Source of the DNA: a virus
Direction: 5' to 3' (one strand)
Length of the DNA: 29,269 bases
Virus record (IMG/VR): IMGVR_UViG_3300009604_002244
Location: 1 to 29,269 of that record
Shown: one piece after another, positions 10,601 to 22,600 of the stretch
Layout of the letters: each line of letters begins with the position of its first letter
Numbering within the stretch: the first letter of the stretch is position 1
The notes under the pieces: model-generated
What the model saw: only the letters and a program-made list of their open reading frames with translations
Databases searched by the model: none
Told to the model about the DNA's origin: nothing
Made by a program: the position numbers and the translations under genes

Positions 10601-13600
10601 CATATTAAAGCTGTCCATAAAAGGAGACGAAGCGAATTTGAAGGTGAAGCGCGTACACGAGGTAAGGATGGTAAGTTTACTCGACAAGAATTATTTGAGG
10701 CTGTAGGACCAGAAGGAGAAACTATAGGTGCTTGGATAAGTCCGCTTAGTCAAGCTAGACGAAATTATTTTAATGCCAAGAATAAACTCCAAGGTAAAGC
10801 TCGGAGCAAGTTTTTAAAGCATGAATTTACTGTTGAAGAAGCAAGACAGGAACTTAAAGACGCTATAGAAGAAGTTGAAGCTCGTCTAATTACAGAAAAG
10901 CCGGGGAGTATAATAGGAGAAGCAATCCGAGCTAGAAAAAAAGCTGGGGTCGAAGCTTCTACTATAGCCGAAGAATATATCCCAGTAGCTGATGTTACAG
11001 CAGATGATAGAACTGCTCAAAGTAGTCCGGGTATGCACTCCGTAATAGGTACTCCAATAGTACCCGGCGGTAGGGTAAAAGGATATGTCGATTTAGAACC
11101 AACTGGTAAAGATATTATTGTTGCTTTTCAAGCTGATTTATCGACAGCAGTTCATGAACTAGGTCATATAGTTAGATCGCGTATCTTAAAGGGAAATGAT
11201 CTGGTAATCATTGAAAACCATTTAGGTGTTAAAAATAAAATCTGGACAACAGATAATGAGGAAAGATTTGCTAAATTATTTGAAAAATATTTTGTTGATA
11301 ATGAAGCCCCAAAGAATGCGACTGAGGAATTAAAGTCTGTATTTAAAAAGATTGCTACAGTATTAGGAAAAATCTACAGAACACTTCTTGGAAAAGAATC
11401 TATAAATTCCGAGGTTAAAGAAGTGTTTGATAGATTAATACAGAATAATGAAGTAACGGGAAGCTATGATGTAAACTCTAAATATGCCCAGACTATTGCT
11501 GCTGCGACTGGTATGACAGAAGGAGAGATAGGGGCTGTATTAGGACTTATGGAAGCATTGGGAATACAACAAAATAACGTAACATGGAAAAAAGGTACTC
11601 AAAAAGATGTAGAATTTTTATATAAGGCTTTGGCTTTACAAGAGGAGGGTGAAGCAGGGGTAGCTACTTTCGCTACAGAAGCCTTATCAGACGTAAAGGT
11701 ATTGACTCAGGGTGATGTCCGTCCTATTAATACTGAAACCTCGAATTTTAAGACATGGTTTGAGGGGACACACCCCGATCTTCGAGATGGCGATGGTCCC
11801 TTAGCACTGTACCACGGTACTACTGAAGGTTTTGAGGCGTTGAAACCCAGTGATGCGGGTGCGATGGGTCCGGGTATTTACCTGACATCCTCTCCAAAGG
11901 AGGCGGGGGGGTATGCACTGGGAGGGGAGATAGGTGGGGAGGCTACAGCCCGTGAAGGTGCCCAAACAATCCCTGTATATGTAAACCTGACAAATCCCCT
12001 ACGACTAGAGGGCGGAGCTCTTGCGTTTACGATGGCAAATGTGTACAACGAATCTATGGATGCTATGCTTGTCGCCCGGCGAGAGGGTGGTCCTGCTTTG
12101 TTGGCTGACAAAGTACGGGCGGAAGTTAAAAGAATGAGTAAAATGGAGATGGGGGATGAAGCTGCCGAGGTGTATTTCAAGTTTATGAATTCTCTGGGGT
12201 ATGACGGTATTGTTTATAGGCAAATGGTACAAGGTGAACATAAGAGCACCGTTGTTATTGCGTTTGACCCTGCGAATGTGAAATCACCTTTTAACCGTGG
12301 AACATGGGGGCTTGCTGAGCCACGGATGCTCCTCCAAAGTGATGAGACCTTTGATGCACAACAAACAGAGGAATATCTAAACAATCATTGGATTTCAAAA
12401 TTATCAGACGAGGAACAAACGGCATTGGGGATAGAGTGGAACGGGAGAAGGGTGGAACAAGAGAGAGGCGAGAGGGGTGAATTGGGGGAAGATTGGATTC
12501 CAAGCTGGATTGAAGGAGTTAGTTCGGAAGAGCAACTAAGAATACAGGATATTGACAATTACTTTCTTCTAAAAACATTTCAAGCCAGACTGGAGTTTTT
12601 GAAAAGACTGAATGAGAATATAGCAAAAGTTGAGGATGAGCTAACGGAAAAAGCGCCTCCAAAACCTCCGGAAGTCTTAACACCCTCTTTGTTTAAAAAG
12701 ACGCTTTCAGAAGTTCTAAGAAAGTTTAGACTTGGAACCTATAAGAAAAGACATAAAGCTATCTTTGAGGCTATGGCAACAGTAGTTGGTGGTAGAGAGG
12801 TATTACAACAGTTAATAGATAATGAGAAACTAGTTATAACTCTAGTAGTAAAGACAACAGAAGAAGGTTTAACACCTTTTCGACAGCCGAAAGATTACAA
12901 AGCATTCTTTGCTCCATTTTCCTTGGGACTCAAAGGGGGTACTATTCCCGGAATTGAGATGGGTATTGATACAAAACTAAAATTAAATGCTTATGCTGTA
13001 ATAGCAGCTCATGAAGGTTACCATTTTATATGGGATACAAAGCATCGTAATAAGAGATTGCTACTACGAAAAATTTGGGCTGAGAAACTTTTAGATAAGT
13101 TTTCACAAACTGAAACTGGCAAAGCTTTAATGAAAAAATACTCAGATCATTTTGATTCTGCTGTAGAACAGGGTAGTACTATAAATCTTCCGATTCTGGA
13201 GTATCAATTGCTTCTTGATGAGCCCGCTTTCCAAAGCGGAAAAAGGCGTGGCCGTATTCGAGTAGCTTATTCTCGACAAGAAGCAGCATTAATAGATAAG
13301 GAAGTTTATTTATATCACGCGAAAAGACAATATCTTCTGTTGATAATAGACCTATTAAATGAAGCACACTCTGATAAGAAAGCTTTGAGAGATATACAAG
13401 AGGAAATGGGAAGGCCTTTAACTTGGAAGGAGGCTAAGAAGACTTTTGGTCTTAGGCCTAGAACAGAAGAGTTCACTAGTAGATTTATTCAAATAAGAGA
13501 CCTTTCTACTACGGTATTTGGAGAAGACCTTTTTTCAGATAAGCAACTACTGACTGAGCTTGACTTTGAGGAGGCTCGGCGTCAGGGTGGGTTTGCCAAG

Positions 13601-16600
13601 CCTTTACGAAACTCTTTCGCATATCTTTTAATCTATATGAGGCGAATGGAAATAATTAAAAGAGCAGGTATTAAAATACCTAAAAAAGATTGGTCCGATT
13701 ATGTTTTTTTAAAAAAGCTTCTTGTGAAAGCACCCGAATATATGATGAACTTCTCCACTCCCAAAGTCATGATGCAGTTAATGGAGAACCAAGGATTAAC
13801 AATTGAACCCCTTACTCCTGAAATAGTAGATTTTATGGGAGAAACAAAAGAAAAGGGTTACTTTTATCATGGAACTACTGCTCATCCTGATAATCTCACC
13901 GATATCTTTAACACTTCTATAGGAGCTGGACTACATATAACTACCAATCCTTTTGTAGCTGGTAGATTTACAGAAGGAGATTATGGAAGAGTATACCTTC
14001 TATACGCAAGAGCAGAAAATCCTCTAAGAGTAAGAGATATAGATAATTTTAAATCTGTAGGAGGACTTGCTACCGCTATTGCAGATGCCTTGATCCCACA
14101 TGGCACGACGGCATATGCGAATCTTCTGGCGATGCGTTCGGCTTTAAAGGAAGAAATTTTAACGAAGATAACGAAAGAATGGCACTATAGAATAGAGACT
14201 AAAAAATGGTCTAGAAGAAAATATATGAATAAAAGTTCACATGTAGACCCAAGGATTCTCGAACTAAGAACTGAGGTTATACAGGATATTATAAAAAGCT
14301 ATGGTTATGATAGTCTTGTTTATTTAAACCGAGGAGAAATTCGTGATAGACGCACGGGGAAAGAACCAGAAAATCTATATAATAAAATGGCTAAATTAAG
14401 AGCTATAGAATTTGATAGAACTGGTGAATATTTCTCTGAGGGTCGTGATACTCGATACCTGCATTCTATTACTGATGACGAATTTCGAGCAGAATTTCCT
14501 GAAGCAACAGATAGTTATATAATTTTTAACCCTTCTCATGTTAAATCTGCTATAGCAAATAACGGAGACTTTGATTTAAATAAGTCTTCTATATTAATGC
14601 AGACCGCAGATCTGGAAACCCAACACCTAATTGATGAAGCCACAGCTTGGGCTTCTTGGGTCGAAGGATTAAGATCAATCTCTATAAATGCAAAGAAGTT
14701 TAAAAGGACTGAGGGAAAGCGATATACGGAAAGTTATCGTATTTGGGGTACAATGCCCGGCTTCTTTAGAGATATACGAAAGGGTCCCCATATAACTTTC
14801 AAACCTGCTTTGTTGGATCAAGAAGAACAAGGTACTTCTTTCGCGGATGTAATAAATCACAGAAATGAAGAGACTAATTATTATGATATAGATAAAGTTA
14901 TAATGATGGCTGAATACGAGCATACTAGAGCTGTGGGTAGATTACAAGGTTGGCATAAAGTTGCTCGTCAAGATCTTTTAGAAGCTTTGGAAAACGATCT
15001 CATGGCTGGAGACGCTATAAACTATTTTGTAGCATTAGAGTTTATAACAAGAGTAGAGAAAGCCTTTAGACCTCTCTATAAAGAAGCTAAAGGAAGATAT
15101 GGTTTCATAAGTCATCTTAAAGAAGATACAGGCGAACCAGTATTTCTAACAAATAAACATGACGTACAAGCTTTTACAGAAATAGTAAGAAGAGCTATAA
15201 AATCTAGACTTGATAAATATATTGCATCTGAGAGTGGACACAGAGATCTAAATAAATTAGAACCTATTCTGGGTATTTTGGGATACACAAGAGATAAAGA
15301 TTTTGTTAGCTTAAGTATAGATCATGTTACTAGTATGATTATAAAACATATGGGTAAACTAACTCCTGAGGGTGAACAGATCAAGTGGTCTATAGAAGCT
15401 TTTGGTAATGGTGAAATTGATTGGGCTCCGGCTGTAGAAATAGGAGCGGGCTTAGTAGACTTACTCACAGGATCGCCTCTCGCTGTTCAAAGAGGAATAG
15501 AAAGTAATGTTCTCCATAATGAAGATATTCGAACAGAAGAACAAGATCCCGGCGGGGAATCTATTCGGCTTCGTCAAACTCGACGGGGTGAGAGTAATAG
15601 ATCTGCCCCGATATCTTTGTTTCACTTGGCTAGTGTAGTTAACCAGTATCGTTTTATGAAGAGAATTAACTATCTTTTACAGCATGATGAATTTACTCCA
15701 GAACAAAGAGAAGCTGTCGAAGCATGGATAGAAAAAGTTAATAGCGAAGGTACACCTAATCCTCTGGGCTTTAGGGCTGGTTTTAGAGTTAGTCCTCACT
15801 ATATGGGAGGATTCTTAGATCAAGTAATACCTTCCAAAGAAACACTAACGGAATGGGGTTTGACGTTTTTATTAGATTTACCAAACTTAGCCCATAGTGT
15901 AATTCATGATCAAATCTCTGTTTCTCAAAATAATCCTTTGCGGTTCAGAGGAGATTTAAAAAACTTTTCAGAGGATTTCTCACATGGGGATGATATTATA
16001 TTACCTTTCCATTGGTGGGGTGAAGTTTTATCTTATGAACAAATGTCTCCTACGCTTGAAGGATTAAGCGAAGGTTTACTAGACTATGAAGCTGCTCGTT
16101 ATAGGGAGTGGCGTGAAGCCAACCCAGACTTAAGTATTACTGATTTGTTCTCTGTACAAACACATGTTGACAGAACAGGTAGCGGTAGGTGGGAAATGAA
16201 AGCCCTGTCTTTGGCCGCCGATCCCGGAGCTATAGATGCTTTAGTTAGTGAACTTAAAGATACACATGGTACAAAAACAATATCAAAAGAAATAAAAAGA
16301 GATGGCTTATTTAATACTATCTTAACGCACCGAGGGTTTAATGAGAAAGATCTTTCAGATCATTATTTAGGTTTAGCTTTAGAGGTAGCACAACTTATTA
16401 CTTCTCATAGAAACCACGAAATTGTAAAAGCCTTAGGACCTATGCTTACAGCTTTTGGACAACTCGATGGAATAACAACTGTAGAAGAATTAATAGAAAG
16501 AAGCGAAACAAACGATATCATTAAAACTTTACGGAAAGTTTTTAAAGTACCTGCAATGCGTTTTATATACGAAGGTACTATGAGAAACTTTAAAAAGGAG

Positions 16601-19600
16601 TTTATCCTAGCAAACAAAGGTAAGGCTAGAGAGGCTATATTGGAATTAGGAGAGCTGTTAGGTTATGATTTCTATGGGAAAAACCACGAAGAACTAGAAG
16701 CCTTAGCGACAATACTTTATAAGGTTGGCGTTAATAATATGTCTATAGCTTTACAAGAGGCTTCTTTAGGCACAAGAAAGAAACCAAGTCAAGTTTCAAT
16801 TACCGAAAGAGGAACTGGAATAAGCCATGCTATGAGAACCGCGGTAATGAAATACCTCTCTTTGAATAGATCCACCGATGCTAATATAACATTAATTCCA
16901 GAACTTGCTGAAGGTTGGAAGGCTGTTATTAAAGCTAAGTCTCTAGAAGATCCAAAGTCTGGTACGGGCGTTGAGGCTATTGTGGTTAATGAAGAAACTG
17001 GAGCAGAACACCGAGTTTCTTTAGATATTACAGAAATTTCTGACAAGCCTCAAGAAGCTGACAAGAAGAATAGTCTTATCAAAGCCGACGAAGCCTTAAA
17101 ACTTTTTGAAGCCGCTTTAAAGAAAGCAGCTATTTATGACTTTGGAGAAGACGTTGATTTTGAAGAAGCTATGGAAAAAACTAGAGAAAGGTATACAAAT
17201 TGGAGTAAGATTCAGGCTTATCTAAAAGAACGAAGGAATCGATTCCTTACAATAGGAGAACTTAATGAACTTAAGGCCATGGCTTATCCCAGTACTCCCC
17301 AAACAGATATGGCTGTCTTTAGAGGTCTTAATATGTTAGGGGCCGCAACCTACCAAATAAATCTTGAAAGAGCACAGTTATTAGCTGATGCTATGGGGAT
17401 TGCTGGTTTTGATGCCGAAATTCAGCTCGCTAGTATGATGAATAAGAATATGTATTTCCCTGTGGGATATTCAACTATGTCTGATAGAGGTTATCCAGGT
17501 TTACAAATTATGTCTACTCTTACAGGTATAGCTTTAGAAAGAGCTGCTGTAAGACCTTTAAGAATTAGGGATAACACAACCGGAAAGATGGTTGCCTTCC
17601 CTTATAAGAGTTTTGAAGAATTTATAAAGGCTAAACAAGAAGCCTTTGAAGCTACAGGAGGAGTCTGGGATAAAGCTAAACTTAGAGAGACCTTTAAAGA
17701 ATTCTTAAGAGATGTAGAGAATGCTGAGGAATCTCTTGGTTTATATGATACCGCAGATAATCCTTTCCATAAATTATCTAGAGAAGATGCAAAGAAGAAA
17801 GTAGAGGATCTAATAACCTTACAGCAATTTATCTGGTGGGCTAGTTATGAAGCTCCTCCAGCTTCTGTATTCCCTGATTATACTACTGAAGTTTCTGATG
17901 AAGCCTTATTACAAGAGCTCCAAGAAGATTGGACCAGTCACTCAGAAAGAATGTATAAAGAATTACCTAGAGAAATGGAGATAGAGGTTAACGATGCTAG
18001 TGATCAAGAATTAAAATTAAAAGGTAAGGCATCATTGATACGTAGTAATGAAGCTAGTAAAAAGACAGGATACCCTATTCAACTATACCATAGAAGTGAG
18101 GTAGATGATAGTCGATATATAGACTCAAGTAATCCAAAGGGGTTTATGTCTACGCAACCTTTATATCAATCCTTACCTTTCCATGATAGAGGAATATTGG
18201 CTTTTCAGAGAAGAGCTTTACAGAATAAAGTAGACAGTCTGTTAGGACCAATTGCGGGTCTTCGAGAAGTTATAGCGCCAATTCCCGGCGTAGATAACTC
18301 TCTTGGGTGGGCTTCTCCTTGGAGCGAAAAAACACTACCCGCTCGTAGAACAACACTAGCCGAGTATCTACAGCTTTATGGTAAAAATGAAGAGGGAATG
18401 TTAGCAGGAACTATAGCAAGAGATTTAGATACTTGGGCTAGTCGTAGAGGTTTATTAAATGAATTACACGATAAACCTGAATTCTATCCTTATTACTTCT
18501 TGATTAGAGAAATTGAAAAAACCTATCAAAGATTTGTAAAGTATGCTAGATCAGAAATGTCTGAGGAAGAGTTGATATTTAGAAGATCTGAGTGGTTAAC
18601 TGCTCTCCATAAATTAGACGAGGTATCACGTAATATTGTTGAGTATGAACACTCTGGTCTAACTTTAGATGGTAAGGCTAGTCTGTTGGCTTTGGTCCGA
18701 CCTATCCATGATAAAGCTACTTGGAAAGAGATTCTAACAAGTACTGTTACCGAAGATCATGCAGAAGGTAAACTTCTTTCACCAACACTAATACACACAG
18801 AACTTAAAGCTCCTCTAATGCCAAGTGAAGGTACGCCTATATTTGAAACCGCGGAAGATAAAGCTTATTGGGATGAGCATATTGGTGAAGCTCATTGGAA
18901 AGATATAGTAAATGAATTAACTATAGGGTCTGGTATTATCCAAGCCCATGATTTTAATCGTTTCTTAATGGTTCCACTTTACCAGTCCTATATTAGTGAA
19001 GTCTTAAAAACATACAAAAGACCCGATGGTACTAAGCCTTATGCAGATTCTTCTATCTATAAAGATCCTAGAAAGTGGGAAGAAGCGGTAGAAAGACAAG
19101 ATAGAAAAGAAATTATTAGACGGGCAAAAAATATAGCGAGAGGCTCAAAAGGTGTGTCGATAATGTTAGATATCTCGGTTGTAGAGTATGCCGATGAAAA
19201 TAATCCAGATGGTCCTAATCTTGTCAAGCTTATGGTTGAAAGTGCCGTTGGTCAAACTGTACAAAAAGGAAAAACTAAAACAGAAGTCTCTTTTAATAGT
19301 AGACACGCATCAGCTGAAGTAGGCTTTGGTTTCTTAAGTAGAAGTCCTAGAATATATAAACTTATTGGTGGCAGGTTTAAGATCCATTTAACTCCCGAAG
19401 GTGCTCTTAAGTTATTTGGAATTACAGATAATATAAGACCTTTAGACGAGTTACAAAATGCTGCTATATCGAATAAAATCTTTGGGGTTAAGTTTGATCA
19501 AAACAATGAACCACTTAGGGCTAAGCCTTTACAAGACATAATTAGAGATGCTATTGGTTTTACTACTAGACATCAAATAGAAGAAGCAACTAGAATTAGC

Positions 19601-22600
19601 GATGCTTTAAACCTAATTGTTAGGCAATCACGGGCCGATAAATCTCAAGGTCCTCGTATGATTTCTCATAAACAAGTTACGATAGATCAATTTGGATTAG
19701 ACGTAGTAGATCTTCACGCTTATAAGACAGGAGAAATAGCTCCTCCAGAAGGAAGAACACTTGCTTGGAGAGAAGCTGTTCTCTCACCAATTACAGAATT
19801 TCTTCATAGTATAGAAGAAGAAAATCTTTTTAATCCTTACTTCGATATTCATGCTGAGTTAACCTCTCTTATAAAAAGAGTAAGAGAAGATGTTGGCCCA
19901 AGTTATCAACATGCTTTAGGAATCTCTATTGCCCTATCCTCCTTAATGATTAATGGGGCTTCAAGAATTCCTTCTGATAGTATGATTATACCCTTCCTTG
20001 ATCCTCAAATCTACAACACTAGAAGGATAGCCGACAGCGGTAAAGTCGATATTGATCCCCTTATCAATGAAGCACAGGCCTTATATAGAAAGCTTGTTAT
20101 TTTCCAAGACTCAGATTCCTTTATTAAGACTTTACCAGTTTATCACGCTGCGAGAACTTTTGCTTTTGAAATGAGTCTAGATCCCGCTGCTGATATTGAA
20201 ACTAGTACCGAAGAGGTGTTTATAAACTGGCTTAAGGAAAAAGGATTATATGAGTTTGATTTAGGTCAGCCAGCGAAAAGCAGTTTCCTTGAATTTGAGG
20301 CTGGTCGAGATACTGAACCAAAAATCTATTATAGCTATAATCAACATTTAGAAAATTATAAACCCGGCCTGTCTGATGAGGAAAAAAGAAGACAGCTTAT
20401 CCTGTTGTCTTTAGATGCTGCTCTATCTCATCAAGAAACTGCTAACAATCTAAGGGTAGAGTTTGATCAGACTAATCTTGATTCGGAAGAATCAGAGTTA
20501 GATACACTTAAGAGTGTATTCTTAGGTAATGTATCTAAAGACCATGATACGGCTCTGAAATTTGCAGAGACTAGAGATAATATAACTAGACCACATTTAA
20601 GAAGAGTATTGAAAAAAATACAGGGTATGGAAGAAAGAGGAATAGTTAAAGGAAAAGAAACACGATTACTGAGACAACTAATCTTAAACGCTTATGCTAT
20701 GAATCCTTTGATAGTTAGAGATCTCATGTTTGATTTAGAAGCCCATTCTATTAAATCTGGTAAAACTGAAGAAGGACAATACTATATTAGATTTGGAGAA
20801 CGGTTAAAGAGAATAGGAAAGGATCCTCTAGATATTGTACAAATCTTTGCTCATGAGGTTTCTCATATTGCTAGGGCTAAATTTATCTCAAGCAATTCAG
20901 GAGAGTGGGATGCTTTTCAGGCTCTCTTGAGAGGACGAGGAAAAGGTCTTGTAAAGAAATTAGTAATGGCATGGCATGGTAATAGATGGAATTCGTCTGC
21001 CCAAGAAGAGTATAACAACTATGTAACCAAAGGTCCCGAAGAATTTATAGCAGCATTGGGACAGTTCTTCTTATTAAAAGATATGTTACCCACAATTAAA
21101 AATATGACTACAGAAGAAGCTAAGACTCTCCAAACAGCTTTAGGGTTTGTGGGCAGGATTATGTCTTTTGTCCGGAATGTATTCTCAGATCTAGATCATG
21201 TGTGGTCTCGATTCTTTGTTAGTAATGATGAAGTGAATATTTTAATGCATAGATTATTTGGACTAGATATAACAACACCAAACTATAGTCAAGTCTTAGA
21301 TGTAGAAAATACTGGTCCCCTTACCTTTAATTGGATGAATAGATTTACTGATGATGATTGGCAACTATCTGAGGGACAACGAGGTACTATGGAAGAAATA
21401 GATGCTAGATTTGAAGATGCAGTTGATCATAGAAACATATTAGAAATGATGCAAGAAAAAGGTACTATTACCGATGAACAGCTACGTAAGTTAAATAGTC
21501 TTCGTAATATGACAGACAGACGTTTAGAAAGCGGGATTAGTATTTTTGAATTCTATGACCATCTTCCACATACTATGGCAAAGTTTGGTACCGATGTTAG
21601 TATGGGAGACCATACTTGGCAAGTATTAGACCTAGAAGCTGTATTAGATTCTTCTTTAGGAAACTCCACTGAAATACAACTAGATAGAATAGTTGCTTTC
21701 CAGTATGGTGTAAATCAAATGAGACATAAGTTTGGGAACCAAATTCAAGATAATGCTGGTGAATTTGCTATGCGTATGAGTAAAGCTTTAGGTAAACTGG
21801 GAAGATTTATGGGACTCGGTAGAAATAGAACAGTAGATGAAGACCCTATCAGAACCAGAGTACTTAGTGGTATCGCCGGGCATACTGGTAATGAGTATAC
21901 TTGGGCAGCACCACATATTATTCCTATCTGGTTAACTACGCTTATTGATGAGCATATTACTAATACCAGAGGACATTATGATACTCTAGAAGGACTTCCT
22001 TCTTTAAGAAAATCTTTAGAAGAAGTAGTCAATGTCGAAAATGTCTTATTTAGATTACACGGTGTATTACAAAATGAGATCCTTAGTCCACTCGCTTCTT
22101 TTATAAAAGGAGATAACACACCCGGTAAAAAAACCAGAGAGATTCTCAAGGAAGTAAGTGCTGCTTTTACTTTATTAGTAGAAAACGAAACAGAGACAGA
22201 TCTAGGATTTTCTGAAGAAACAAAAATTAGATTGGCTAATCTTAGCCCTAAAAAAAGAGAACTCTTCTATTCTACAATAAAAGAAATGGCACAGGTTATG
22301 CGAAGTCTTATGGAAAATATTCAAAAGTCTCGCCAAGATTTAGGTGACTGGACAAGTGCAGCTGATTCTTTGATGGGTTACAAACTAAGTCAAGAGATTA
22401 AACAAGGGACTAATTCTTCTACTATGTTCGATGCTATGAATGAAGAAATACATAACAGGCTATTAGATAATACCCATGACTTTGTAGATCCCTTAACTTT
22501 ATTTGCCATGAATGCTTTACCCCGTTTCGATACAACAGAAAACTTAACAGAAGATCTTTTCGGTCCAAAAGGATTGTATGGAAATAAAACAGAACCCTCA

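Noticed and set aside
18080-18240. Third ART-like start (LYHRSEVDDSRY...GFMSTQ) in the giant protein near residue 3469
   Set aside because: No matching 22-residue spacing and no closing DPxxVKS-type strand nearby; too weak to call.
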